Positions 1 to 7,657 of a DNA stretch of 64,000 nucleotides are shown here, in pieces. Position numbers and translations under genes: made by a program. This DNA is from Sphingobacteriales bacterium. Lineage in GTDB: Bacteria; Bacteroidota; Bacteroidia; Chitinophagales; Chitinophagaceae. Every line of letters starts with the position of its first letter. Within the stretch, counting starts at the first letter, position 1. Where the stretch lies: NCBI GenBank assembly GCA_004144185.1, contig SEFP01000001.1, forward strand, positions 1,116,001-1,180,000. The letters are read 5' to 3'. Below the pieces are notes generated by a model that was not told the origin of the DNA, searched no databases, and saw only the letters and a list, made by a program, of their open reading frames with translations.

Positions 1-2
1 AA

Positions 3-362
3 AAAAGCCGTCCGGCGCCTGCGGTGGTAGCACCGCCTCAGGGTTTTGCGCAGTTGCTGCGTGAATTGCAGGCAGAAGGCCTCCCGCAGCGTGGCGAGTA
101 CCGAGCCTACTATACCCGTCTTACCGACATTCTACGGGATGCGCTGGCAATTAAGGGTGGTTTTAAAACGAGAGAGATTACCTCTGCCCAGTTGCTGCGG
201 CGTTCCGGAAAAATCCTGGAACCGATGCCGCTCGAGCAGCTCCGGACTGTCCTGGCAGAAGCCGACGCCGTGAAGTTTGCGAAACTGCATCCCACGCTGG
301 AGCAGCAGGATGGTATTCTGCATACGGCCCTGGCCTTTCTTCAAAACGCCCGTATCCGATGA
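3..362 (+). CDS. C-terminal part of the bat-operon protein preceding batA (partial, 5' end outside window)
   Basis: Only about the last 119 codons are visible; the frame is open through base 3, so the start lies to the left. The segment has no membrane span and carries Y-R-A-Y-Y-T-R-L-T-D-I-L-R. This pattern is seen in the cytoplasmic tail of the small membrane protein (DUF4381-like) that comes just before batA in many Bacteroidota bat operons. Its stop overlaps the batA start by four bases (ATGA), indicating translational coupling. GTG at 24 is open but unlikely to be a true start. The family assignment rests on position plus this short motif; the biochemical role is unknown. Confidence 0.6.
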   Translation, partial: KSRPAPAVVAPPQGFAQLLRELQAEGLPQRGEYRAYYTRLTDILRDALAIKGGFKTREITSAQLLRRSGKILEPMPLEQLRTVLAEADAVKFAKLHPTLEQQDGILHTALAFLQNARIR

Positions 363-1387
363 AGCTGCCGTCGTTTTTGGAAACCATGTCGATCGGGGAG
401 TGGCGGCTGGCCCAACCCGAAGCGTTGCTGCTATTGCTGCTGTTGCCGGTGCTCTGGTGGGTTCATGCGCGACGGTCAGGGACCCAAACGGCGCTACGCC
501 TGCCTGCCACGGCTGTATTCCGGAATCTACGGCCTTCTGCACGGGTCCGGGCCGAAAAAGCCCTCCCGTATCTGCGTACCTTGGCGCTGGTGGCGATGAT
601 TACGGCGTTGGCGCGACCACAGGAACACCACGTGTCGGAGTACATCGAAAGCGAAGGAATTGATATTGTACTGGCAGTGGATGTATCCGGGTCGATGCTG
701 GCTGAAGATTTGCAACCCAACCGGCTGGAAGCGGCCAAGCGTGTGGCAGCCGATTTTATCCGCCGTCGGCCGGCCGACCGGATCGGACTGGTGATTTTTT
801 CGGGCGAAAGCTTTACGCAGGTACCGGCTACCATGGATCACAACGCGCTGCTGCAAAACCTCGAGGTGCTGCGGGCGGGTGGGATGCTGACCGACGGGAC
901 TGCGATCGGTGATGGGCTGGCTACGGCAGTGGATCGGGTGCGGAGCGGCGGCAAAAGCAAGGTGATTGTGTTGATGACCGATGGCGTGAACAACCGGGAA
1001 CACATCTCGCCCGGCACCGCGCTTCAAATCGCCAAAACATTTGGGGTGAAGGTGTATACTATTGGGATTGGTACCACCGGTACGGCCCTGGTAAGTATTC
1101 AGACGCCGTATGGGGTCGAAAAAATGCGGCAGGACGTTCAGATCGATGAGCCTCTGCTGCGCCAGATTGCTTCCGGAACCGGAGGCCGGTATTTCCGTGC
1201 AACCGACAATGCCTCCCTACAGGCCATTTACGGCGACATTGACCGGCTCGAAAAGCAAAAAATCGAAACCACTTCCGAAGAGCATACCCGCGAATGGGCC
1301 TGGCCGTTTTTGGTGGCGGCTGCGGTGTTGCTGCTGGCAGAACTGTTGCTGCGCTGGGCCTGGCTGCAAACTGTAGAGGCGGATTGA
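359..1387 (+). CDS. batA: BatA, membrane-anchored von Willebrand factor A protein
   Basis: A 342-residue Bat (aerotolerance) family protein of the inner membrane. It has hydrophobic segments at about 22-36 and 70-85, a vWA domain at about 101-290, and a C-terminal membrane helix at about 314-336. The metal-ion site is complete: D108-x-S-x-S112, the Thr of L-T-D-G-T near 178-181, and the Asp of M-T-D-G near 208. Family knowledge: Bat proteins assemble with a MoxR ATPase partner and affect stress tolerance; no enzymatic activity is established. The ATG at 359 is chosen over ATG 386 because it overlaps the upstream stop as ATGA. The usual partner batB does not follow here; a batB-batC fusion lies at 24654. 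TTCCGGAA begins two bases after the stop. Confidence 0.92.
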   Translation: MKLPSFLETMSIGEWRLAQPEALLLLLLLPVLWWVHARRSGTQTALRLPATAVFRNLRPSARVRAEKALPYLRTLALVAMITALARPQEHHVSEYIESEGIDIVLAVDVSGSMLAEDLQPNRLEAAKRVAADFIRRRPADRIGLVIFSGESFTQVPATMDHNALLQNLEVLRAGGMLTDGTAIGDGLATAVDRVRSGGKSKVIVLMTDGVNNREHISPGTALQIAKTFGVKVYTIGIGTTGTALVSIQTPYGVEKMRQDVQIDEPLLRQIASGTGGRYFRATDNASLQAIYGDIDRLEKQKIETTSEEHTREWAWPFLVAAAVLLLAELLLRWAWLQTVEAD

Positions 1388-1461
1388 TTTCCGGAAGCCC
1401 TGCACATCCCACAATCTTTTTGCCGCATTCTTATAAGACCGGCAGGCAGTTCTTCCGGCCG

Positions 1462-1469
1462 TAAATTTG
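1462..1469 (+). promoter_or_regulatory. Bacteroidota -7 box TAAATTTG upstream of uvrD
   Basis: TAAATTTG matches the phylum -7 consensus TAnnTTTG exactly and ends seven bases before the ATG at 1477. Transcription would therefore start almost on the start codon. No clear -33 TTG is visible. Confidence 0.5.
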
Positions 1470-1476
1470 CGTCCTT

Positions 1477-3789
1477 ATGCAAGATTATTTGTCGGGGTTG
1501 AATCCGCAGCAGCGCGAAGCAGTAGAACACATAGACGGTCCATTGATGATTGTGGCCGGAGCCGGTTCCGGAAAAACGAAAGTGCTGACCACCCGGATTG
1601 CCCACCTGATGAACAACGGGGTCGATTCCTTCCGGATCCTAGCGCTGACGTTTACCAATAAAGCGGCAGCGGAGATGAAAGAGCGGATCGAGCATATTCT
1701 CGGCACGAGCGAAGCCCGCAACCTGTATATTGGTACGTTTCACTCGGTTTTTGCCCGCATCCTGCGCGCCGAAGCCGACAAGCTGGGCTATCCCCGCAAC
1801 TTCACCATCTACGATACAGATGACGCTAAAAGCGTCATCAAAGACATCGTCAAAGAGCTGTTGCTCGACGATAAGCATTACAAGGCGGCAGGGGTGTATA
1901 ACCGGATTTCGGCGGCCAAAAACTCTTTGATCGACGCGCAGACCTACCGCAGCGACAGTTTTATCCAGCAGGAAGATGCCCGTGCGTCGCGTCCGGCAAT
2001 GGCCGATATTTATACGCGGTACCAAAACCGGTTGCAGCGGAACGGTGCGATGGACTTTGACGATCTGCTGTTTAAAATGTATCAGCTGCTGACCCAGCAT
2101 CCCGATGTACTGGCCAAATACCAGCACCGGTTTCAGTATATCCTGATCGACGAGTATCAGGATACCAATGTAGCGCAGTACCAGATTATTAAGCTGCTGG
2201 GGGCCGTTACAGAGAATATCTGCGTGGTGGGCGATGATGCCCAAAGCATCTATTCGTTCCGCGGGGCCACAGTGCAGAACATTTTACAGTTTGAGCAGGA
2301 TTACGACGATGTCAAAACCATCAAACTGGAGCAGAACTACCGGTCTACGCAAAGCATTCTGAATGTAGCTAACACCATCATCGGCAACAACAAAGGACAG
2401 ATTCCGAAGAATTTGTGGACCGAGAACGCACCCGGCGAGAAGATCAAGCTGGTGCGCACCATGACCGACAATGACGAAGGACGGTTTGTAGCCGATGCGA
2501 TCACCGAGATGCGCCTGCGCGAGCACCGGCAAAACAAAGACTTTGTGGTGTTGTACCGCACCAACGCGCAAAGCCGGTCGTTTGAGGAAAGTCTGCGCCG
2601 GATGAACATTCCGTATAAACTGGTGGGTGGCACGAGCTTCTACCAGCGCAAAGAAATTAAAGATTACCTGGCGTATCTACGCACCATCGTGAACCCGGCC
2701 GATGAAGAAAACCTGAAGCGGATCATCAACTATCCGGCACGGGGCATCGGCAAGACCAGCATCGACAAGATTTCGGTGGTGGCATCGCAGCAGAACAGCA
2801 CCTTCTGGGAAGCGGTTCAAAACCCGGCTGCGGTTGGTATCAAAGGCAGCGGCGGCACGGCGATCGAAACGTTCGTGTACCTGATTAAGAGTGCGCAGAC
2901 GATGCTGGAAACCAGCAATGCCTATGATGTGGCCTTTCACATCGGTAAGCAAAGCGGGCTGGTGCAGGATCTGTACAACGACAAAAGCGTGGAAGGACTG
3001 GCGCGGTACGAAAATGTGCAGGAGCTGCTCAACTCCATCAAGGAATTCACCGAAACACCCGATGCGGAAGGCGAGCTGCGCGATAAGACGCTGGGTGCGT
3101 ATCTGCAACAGATTACGTTGCTGACAGACGCCGACCAGAACAGCGATGCCGATCAGAATGTGGTGCGCCTGATGACCATCCACGCCGCCAAGGGCCTTGA
3201 ATTTGCATGCGTGTTCTCAGTAGGACTGGAAGAAAATCTGTTCCCCAGCCAGATGAGCTTGTACGACCGCGAGCAGCTGGAAGAAGAACGTCGGTTGTTT
3301 TATGTGGCGGTGACGCGGGCGAAGGAAAAATTGTGGGTGACCTATGCCAACTCGCGCTACCGGTTTGGTTCACTGATTCAAAACGAGCCGAGCCGATTTA
3401 TTGACGAGATTCCGGAAGCGCACCTCGACAAAACCTTTACCGGCGCAGCGCACCGGGCCAATGGTTCGGCGGGCGCATTTGGCGGCCGTTCCGGAAGCGG
3501 CGGCGGACGGGGCGAAGACATCCGCGGGGAGAAAACCTCGTTGAAGTCGATTGCCCAGCAGATGCAGAAAAACGCCGCCAAAGCGCATGTGCCATCAGCT
3601 GACTTTAAAGCCGACCATCCGGCGTCATTAGAAACCGGGATGAAGGTGGAACACCAGAAATTCGGCTATGGTGTGATCCAAAGCTTGGAAGGCGGTGCGC
3701 AAAACCGGATTGCGTCCATTGACTTTGAAGGCGGCCACGGCACCAAGAAAATCATGCTGAATTACGCCCGACTGCGGATCGTGGAGTAA
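1477..3789 (+). CDS. uvrD: ATP-dependent DNA helicase, UvrD/PcrA type (SF1A)
   Basis: A 770-residue 3'-5' DNA helicase of the UvrD/PcrA/Rep group, acting in excision repair, replication restart and removal of stalled RNA polymerase. Visible motifs: Q-motif L-N-P-Q-Q-R-E-A; Walker A A-G-A-G-S-G-K-T at 27-34; Walker B D-E-Y-Q-D-T near 223; motif V H-A-A-K-G-L-E-F near 567; motif VI V-A-V-T-R-A-K-E near 609. The C-terminal tail (about 720-770, G-M-K-V-E-H-Q-K-F-G-Y-G-V-I) matches the Tudor-like domain by which PcrA/UvrD contacts RNA polymerase, favouring UvrD/PcrA over Rep. A Gly/Arg-rich linker (about 665-690) precedes it. Transcribed separately from batA, with a -7 box just upstream. Confidence 0.95.
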   Translation: MQDYLSGLNPQQREAVEHIDGPLMIVAGAGSGKTKVLTTRIAHLMNNGVDSFRILALTFTNKAAAEMKERIEHILGTSEARNLYIGTFHSVFARILRAEADKLGYPRNFTIYDTDDAKSVIKDIVKELLLDDKHYKAAGVYNRISAAKNSLIDAQTYRSDSFIQQEDARASRPAMADIYTRYQNRLQRNGAMDFDDLLFKMYQLLTQHPDVLAKYQHRFQYILIDEYQDTNVAQYQIIKLLGAVTENICVVGDDAQSIYSFRGATVQNILQFEQDYDDVKTIKLEQNYRSTQSILNVANTIIGNNKGQIPKNLWTENAPGEKIKLVRTMTDNDEGRFVADAITEMRLREHRQNKDFVVLYRTNAQSRSFEESLRRMNIPYKLVGGTSFYQRKEIKDYLAYLRTIVNPADEENLKRIINYPARGIGKTSIDKISVVASQQNSTFWEAVQNPAAVGIKGSGGTAIETFVYLIKSAQTMLETSNAYDVAFHIGKQSGLVQDLYNDKSVEGLARYENVQELLNSIKEFTETPDAEGELRDKTLGAYLQQITLLTDADQNSDADQNVVRLMTIHAAKGLEFACVFSVGLEENLFPSQMSLYDREQLEEERRLFYVAVTRAKEKLWVTYANSRYRFGSLIQNEPSRFIDEIPEAHLDKTFTGAAHRANGSAGAFGGRSGSGGGRGEDIRGEKTSLKSIAQQMQKNAAKAHVPSADFKADHPASLETGMKVEHQKFGYGVIQSLEGGAQNRIASIDFEGGHGTKKIMLNYARLRIVE

Positions 3790-3819
3790 GGCTTAGGACA
3801 AAAAATAGTATTTTCAATT

Positions 3820-4230
3820 ATGGCTTATACTTCTTTGCGAGTAATTAGAATACCCGCAGATGATGGCAAGGGCGGTTACAATATTTCTAAAATAGATGAT
3901 TTTGAATATGTAAATCCTATTGATTTCTATGAATATTGTATTGTCAATTCATTTGCCAACATGGATTATAATATTTTTTCAGCAAGGTATCCACAAATAT
4001 CTCCTGAGCTTATAAAATTTAATGCTCAAAGAAGTGCAGTGGATACTTGGTTAGAATTACTCAAAAAAATTAGAGGAACGGAAATAACCAAAAACGTATT
4101 ATCTGCTTTTAAAGCAGATAGTAAAAAAGTACAGGTAAAGTCATTAAAAAGTGAATCACTTGGCTATGGGAATCAACTTTTGGCTTTAGCCTTCAAATTA
4201 TGGGAAGATTATGGATATACCCTTAGTTAA
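3820..4230 (+). CDS. Hypothetical protein in AT-rich islet (gene 1)
   Basis: A 136-residue protein that I do not recognise. No signal peptide or membrane span. A short strand-like N-terminus (S-L-R-V-I-R-I-P) leads into a mixed acidic/aromatic segment (K-I-D-D-F-E-Y-V) and a helical C-terminal half ending A-F-K-L-W-E-D-Y-G. GC is roughly one third, far below the genes on either side, and codon choice is AT-biased, so recent acquisition is likely. It starts 30 bases after uvrD and is followed 42 bases later by another AT-rich gene on the same strand; the two are probably one unit. The islet has no TTCCGGAA. It could be a small defence or toxin-antitoxin pair, but nothing in the sequence proves that. 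Confidence 0.6.
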   Translation: MAYTSLRVIRIPADDGKGGYNISKIDDFEYVNPIDFYEYCIVNSFANMDYNIFSARYPQISPELIKFNAQRSAVDTWLELLKKIRGTEITKNVLSAFKADSKKVQVKSLKSESLGYGNQLLALAFKLWEDYGYTLS

Positions 4231-4272
4231 TATACCTCTGAACATTTACATAACGGACTTGAGGAATCTAAA

Positions 4273-4515
4273 ATGCCACTTCTTGTAGAAGCAAGAGGCA
4301 ATTATATAAATAAGGTTGGCGACACTGATTTAACGGATGGTCAACTTAGGCAGGCTATTGATCATAGAAAGGTAATAGTTGCAAAATTCTTTGACAACGG
4401 CGATCAATGGCATTGTTTATTTTTTACTTATGAAAGTTTGGGAGGAAAGGAAAGCTGGAATGACGGCCAACCTCATTATCATTATATATATGATAAATTT
4501 GGACTGTCAAGATAG
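4273..4515 (+). CDS. Hypothetical protein in AT-rich islet (gene 2)
   Basis: An 80-residue protein without signal peptide or membrane span; not assigned to a named family. It opens with P-L-L-V-E-A-R-G-N-Y and contains a dense aromatic/His stretch, W-H-C-L-F-F-T-Y-E-S-L near residues 42-52, then W-N-D-G-Q-P-H-Y-H-Y near 59-68, then D-K-F-G. I believe similar small proteins with G-Q-P-H-[YF]-H-Y and D-K-[FW] motifs exist in Bacteroidota, but I cannot name a function. AT-rich like the preceding gene and probably co-acquired with it. The clustered His/Trp residues could be a binding or catalytic site; this is inference. Confidence 0.6.
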   Translation: MPLLVEARGNYINKVGDTDLTDGQLRQAIDHRKVIVAKFFDNGDQWHCLFFTYESLGGKESWNDGQPHYHYIYDKFGLSR

Positions 4516-4687
4516 TATGTATTAACACAACTAAAAAGCAGAAAATATAATTTAGGCACCTTACCTCATATCGCGATGATTGTATAATAAGTGCATGGGT
4601 GCAAATTTATCATATGAAATTTATGTACTTTAGAGAGCTGAATCTGGCACGCTCTTGCTAGCCTAAAGAGGCTAAACCCTACCTTTT
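4516..4687 (+). other. AT-rich intergenic tail of the islet
   Basis: 172 bases without a gene. Composition stays AT-rich until about 4640 and then returns to the chromosomal average. AGCCTaaagAGGCT near 4660-4673 is a short inverted repeat just upstream of the next gene and marks the right edge of the islet; it has no T-run. No attachment-site duplication could be recognised. Confidence 0.4.
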
Positions 4688-4921
4688 ATGACCTACCGTG
4701 CCACTTTTGTTGATAAAAAACTCGTTGCCTTAGATCCTGCTCAAAACGGTGAAGCCGATCCGACCCGCGATACCATTCTGGAAGAACGCATCGGCGAAAC
4801 GCTCTACGCAACCGTAGAAGGTGCGACTGAAGCCGAAGCCCGCGAAAAAGCCGAACGCCTCGAAACCGAACTGCAAACGGGCCTCACTAAGCGCGCTCTC
4901 GAAGGCAACGACCCGCTCTAG
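4688..4921 (+). CDS. Small acidic hypothetical protein
   Basis: A 77-residue soluble protein with many Glu/Ala residues (T-E-A-E-A-R-E-K-A-E-R-L-E-T-E) in the second half, predicted to form one long amphipathic helix, after a short strand-rich N-terminus (T-Y-R-A-T-F-V-D-K-K-L-V-A-L). No cysteines, no signal peptide and no recognised family. Normal GC and codon use, and a strong terminator directly downstream, support a real single-gene unit. The start ATG follows C-C-T-T-T-T with no Shine-Dalgarno signal, as is usual in this window. Confidence 0.6.
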   Translation: MTYRATFVDKKLVALDPAQNGEADPTRDTILEERIGETLYATVEGATEAEAREKAERLETELQTGLTKRALEGNDPL

Positions 4922-4945
4922 TCCGTTCCGGAACGATTGAAGACC

Positions 4946-4991
4946 CTGTTCCCCACGGTGTTGCAACACACACGTGGGGAACAGTCTTTTT
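4946..4991 (+). terminator. Strong intrinsic terminator after the acidic hypothetical gene
   Basis: A perfect 12-bp stem, CTGTTCCCCACG (4946-4957) with CGTGGGGAACAG (4973-4984), followed by TCTTTTT. The loop itself contains the perfect palindrome GTGTTGCAACAC (4958-4969). Confidence 0.85.
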
Positions 4992-5017
4992 GAGCCGATA
5001 GGTTCAATCTAAACGCT

Positions 5018-5776
5018 ATGAAACGTATCCGTAACTGCTTCCGCTGGATCGCTGCCGGGTTGATCCTGGGGCTGTCGGCACCCACACAGGCCCAGGACTG
5101 GATCGGTATGAGTCCGATGGATTACGCCAACCAGACTACCTCCTGGACCAACACGCTGATCATGAACAACGTGATTGAGAATCAGGTCCGGGACCGGTCC
5201 GGAAAAACGAATACCAGCCGCAACCCAACCGTTCGTTCCAAAACTACCCGGACGGCTGTACCCACCGCGTATGGCTACAGCGTCACGCCGGCGTATCAGG
5301 CTTCGATCCGGGATCAGTATTTGGCCCGGGTAGCCAAGAAAAATCCACAACTCGCGGCCCGGCTCAAAACTCAGCTGTACCAGTCTAGCTACGACGGTAT
5401 TTATGCCGGACTGCTTTCCGGAACTGGTCTTTCCAACAACAATCTGGCGGATGTGATGACCTCCTTTACCGTTATGGGCTGGATGATCGTTAACAACCAA
5501 CAGACAGATCCGCCGCTAGCGCAGATTGCAGGCGTACGTCAGCAGTGGGCCAATGCCCTGGCCAGTACCAAGGCCGCTGGCGATGTGGCGGCCCGTCGCC
5601 AGACTGCAGAAGAAATGAAACTGCGAACTGTGCTGCTCAATTCCGGTTGGAAGGACGCTGTAAAGGCCGGTGCTACAACTGATTTTGCTCAGATTGTGAG
5701 CAACACCCTACGCACTGAATTTAAGCTTGATATGGCCCGGACGAATTTGACGAATGCCGGCTTTCAGACCCGCTAA
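5018..5776 (+). CDS. Secreted protein resembling DUF6683
   Basis: A 252-residue exported protein. Residues 1-26 form a signal peptide (basic R-I-R-N, hydrophobic A-A-G-L-I-L-G-L-S-A, cleavage after A-Q). The mature protein has a low-complexity Arg/Thr linker (about 60-80), then S-V-T-P-A-Y-Q-A-S-I-R-D-Q-Y and G-L-S-N-N-N-L-A-D-V-M-T-S-F near 140. The N-N-x-A-D pattern followed by a V-M-G-W-M segment resembles DUF6683, a family of unknown function. No catalytic motif is visible. It stands alone between a terminator and the thioredoxin-like gene. Family call moderate; secretion is clear. Confidence 0.65.
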   Translation: MKRIRNCFRWIAAGLILGLSAPTQAQDWIGMSPMDYANQTTSWTNTLIMNNVIENQVRDRSGKTNTSRNPTVRSKTTRTAVPTAYGYSVTPAYQASIRDQYLARVAKKNPQLAARLKTQLYQSSYDGIYAGLLSGTGLSNNNLADVMTSFTVMGWMIVNNQQTDPPLAQIAGVRQQWANALASTKAAGDVAARRQTAEEMKLRTVLLNSGWKDAVKAGATTDFAQIVSNTLRTEFKLDMARTNLTNAGFQTR

Positions 5777-5875
5777 AACAGCTCCCGTCCTGTATGAATG
5801 AGGGTATGTAAGAATTCCGGAAGGAATGCATTCCGGAAAACAAACCTCCTGTTATCTTTAACTAAACCAATTCGT

Positions 5876-6376
5876 ATGCGGGGCTACTGGTGTGCATTCA
5901 TTCTTCTCCTGACGGTCTGGGCTGCGTCTGCACAAAATCCCAAGCGACCGGATTTTAAAAAGCAGCAGGCTCCGATGCCGGCGTTCCGGATCCGCCAGAT
6001 GAATGGTGCGTTTTTCAATAGCACACAGCTCCGGAAAGGAACCCCGACCGTTTTGTTTATCTTCTCACCGGTTTGCGACCACTGCGAGCAGGTGCTCAAC
6101 GAACTGAATACGCGTACTGCAGACTTCAACGGAACTCAGTTTGTCTTTATTCTGGAAGAGCGCCAGAAGCCGTACCTGAAAGCGTTTTTAGCCCGGACCA
6201 AGCTTCAGCAAAATCCGTTTTTCCGGAATCTGGGCACCGACGCCTCCAATCTGATCTACGATATTTATACCTATCAGGCCCTGCCACAGGTAACTGTCTA
6301 TGACCGCCGGGGCCGGTTGGCACACACGTTTACCTCCACTATTTCGCTCGATAGTGTGCAGGCATTGGTAAAGTGA
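5876..6376 (+). CDS. Secreted thioredoxin-like redox protein
   Basis: A 166-residue protein from the ATG at 5876. The upstream GTG at 5798 would add an unlikely 26-residue basic extension, whereas 5876 gives a clean signal peptide (W-C-A-F-I-L-L-L-T-V-W-A-A-S-A-Q). A thioredoxin-fold domain follows, with the redox motif S-P-V-C-D-H-C-E near residues 66-73 and the cis-Pro region Q-A-L-P-Q-V-T-V near 138. It belongs to the AhpC/TSA-TlpA-like group and is expected to handle thiol-disulfide exchange in the periplasm. Two TTCCGGAA copies (5815-5822 and 5831-5838) lie upstream. TTCCGGAA also follows the stop by two bases. Confidence 0.8.
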   Translation: MRGYWCAFILLLTVWAASAQNPKRPDFKKQQAPMPAFRIRQMNGAFFNSTQLRKGTPTVLFIFSPVCDHCEQVLNELNTRTADFNGTQFVFILEERQKPYLKAFLARTKLQQNPFFRNLGTDASNLIYDIYTYQALPQVTVYDRRGRLAHTFTSTISLDSVQALVK

Positions 6377-6439
6377 GATTCCGGAAGAACGCCGCCTGAG
6401 AAGGCTGAAAGCTAAACTTTAAATACTTTTAGAGTGCTT

Positions 6440-6937
6440 ATGAACCCAGCTTCGTATACCCTTCCGAAACAGACCCGCATCGGGCATGTGCATCTTAAAG
6501 TGTCCGACCTCGACCGGGCGCTGGGATTTTATCAGGAGTTGCTGGGCTTTGAGATCACCGCCCGCTATGGCAGTCAGGCCGTGTTTATATCGGCTGGTGG
6601 CTACCACCATCATATCGGCCTCAACACCTGGCACAGCAAAGGGGCGCCGCCGGCTCCGGTAAATGGTGTCGGACTCTATCATACCGCTATCCTGTACCCA
6701 ACCCGCAAAGATTTGGCGGCGATCCTCCAACGACTGCTGAAAGCCAAGTATCCGCTAACGGGTGCATCCGATCACGGCGTTTCGGAGGCCATTTACCTGA
6801 ACGATCCGGATGGAAACGGTGTCGAACTGTACTGGGACCGCCCGCGTACCGAATGGCCAATAGCTGAAGACGGTTCGCTGAAAATGTACACCCGTGCACT
6901 GGATGTAGACGGCCTGCTGAATGAACTAAAGGCCTGA
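6440..6937 (+). CDS. VOC-family dioxygenase/glyoxalase-like protein (CatE-like)
   Basis: A 165-residue cytosolic protein of the vicinal oxygen chelate fold. The ATG at 6440 is preferred to the GTG at 6434. The first beta-alpha-beta-beta-beta module is visible as I-G-H-V-H-L-K-V-S-D-L with a candidate metal His, then G-F-Y-Q-E-L-L-G-F-E. The second part gives Y-H-T-A-I-L-Y and D-P-D-G-N-G-V-E-L-Y-W with the usual metal Glu. These features and the G-G-Y-H-H-H-I-G-L-N-T-W segment recall the catechol-2,3-dioxygenase CatE/YfiE group. The substrate cannot be told from sequence. The protein is half the length of two-domain extradiol enzymes, so a smaller glyoxalase-type role is also possible. Confidence 0.8.
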   Translation: MNPASYTLPKQTRIGHVHLKVSDLDRALGFYQELLGFEITARYGSQAVFISAGGYHHHIGLNTWHSKGAPPAPVNGVGLYHTAILYPTRKDLAAILQRLLKAKYPLTGASDHGVSEAIYLNDPDGNGVELYWDRPRTEWPIAEDGSLKMYTRALDVDGLLNELKA

Positions 6938-7002
6938 TTGGTAGCGCCTCTGAAATCCAACCCATATCCGGAAAGTTTGAAGCCCCTCACCAAACGCTTC
7001 TG

Positions 7003-7404
7003 TTATAAAGGGTCGCTGCCGTTTTGAGCCTTTTCAGCGACCCCGGTTTCGTGTTCGGTTATAGATCGTTCTTCCTTCATCTCGCGGCTTAAAAAGAAGT
7101 TGAGTCCGGTCCGGATTACGGCGATGGCGCCCAGTTTACCGATCTCCTGCCAGCCCGGTGCTACGGCAGTCGATAAAATATCTGCACCCAACTGAAACTC
7201 TAGCGCCAGCGCTAAGTAACGGGCCAGAATCAACCGGATCGCGTTGAAATCCGCTTCCTGTTGGGTTACCAGTGCCCGCAGAAAGCGGCCCAGGGCAATT
7301 GCTGCCCCGATGCCGATGGTACAGGCACCAATGATTTCTACAATAAAGCGCAACCACTGCACCAGGCCCTGCACAAAGGCTTCGACTTCAAGAGATGGAT
7401 TCAT
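7003..7404 (-). CDS. DUF1622 family inner-membrane protein
   Basis: A 133-residue membrane protein with hydrophobic segments at about 15-40 (F-I-V-E-I-I-G-A-C-T-I-G-I-G-A-A-I) and about 90-108 (I-G-K-L-G-A-I-A-V-I-R-T-G-L-N-F-F-L). Between them is R-L-I-L-A-R-Y-L-A-L-A-L-E-F-Q-L-G-A-D-I-L, the signature of DUF1622. The C-terminal 25 residues are charged and cytoplasmic. Function unknown. A short possible ORF on the same strand overlaps its start by 17 bases, which would put the two genes in one unit. Confidence 0.85.
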   Translation of the reverse strand: MNPSLEVEAFVQGLVQWLRFIVEIIGACTIGIGAAIALGRFLRALVTQQEADFNAIRLILARYLALALEFQLGADILSTAVAPGWQEIGKLGAIAVIRTGLNFFLSREMKEERSITEHETGVAEKAQNGSDPL

Positions 7405-7564
7405 AAAAAATCAGAGAGTCTGATGGGAAAAAGAAACGCTTAAGGCGGTCAGGAATGTTGAACTCATACGCATCCGTTGGCCGGATACCCCACCAGTAGC
7501 TCCCGTTCCGGATACGGCCGACCCACGCAGTGGGTTGAATACGCCAGCCGCGCTTAATCTTCAT
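7388..7564 (-). CDS. Possible small aromatic-rich protein
   Basis: A 58-codon frame reading M-K-I-K-R-G-W-R-I-Q-P-T-A-W-V and then S-Y-W-W-G-I-R-P-T-D-A-Y-E. It is unusually rich in Trp, Tyr, Phe and Arg, has no signal peptide and no recognised family. Codon choice resembles real genes here, and its end overlaps the start of the DUF1622 gene on the same strand. Against it: it is the tail of a much longer frame running antisense to kmo, so it could be an accidental extension. It fills an otherwise empty gap. Confidence 0.35.
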   Translation of the reverse strand: MKIKRGWRIQPTAWVGRIRNGSYWWGIRPTDAYEFNIPDRLKRFFFPSDSLIFYESIS

Positions 7565-7628
7565 GCCGCAGCCGCTTCCGGAACCCTTGCCGGCGAGAAC
7601 CGTGCTGCTGCGGGTCTTTTTTTCGGTA

Positions 7629-7636
7629 TACTTTCG
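7629..7636 (+). promoter_or_regulatory. Candidate -7 box TACTTTCG upstream of kmo
   Basis: TACTTTCG differs from TAnnTTTG at one base and is the same variant found upstream of serS and of the GT2 gene at 35308. It ends 21 bases before the kmo ATG. Confidence 0.4.
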
Positions 7637-7657
7637 TAGCCTGCAACAACAAGAAAA

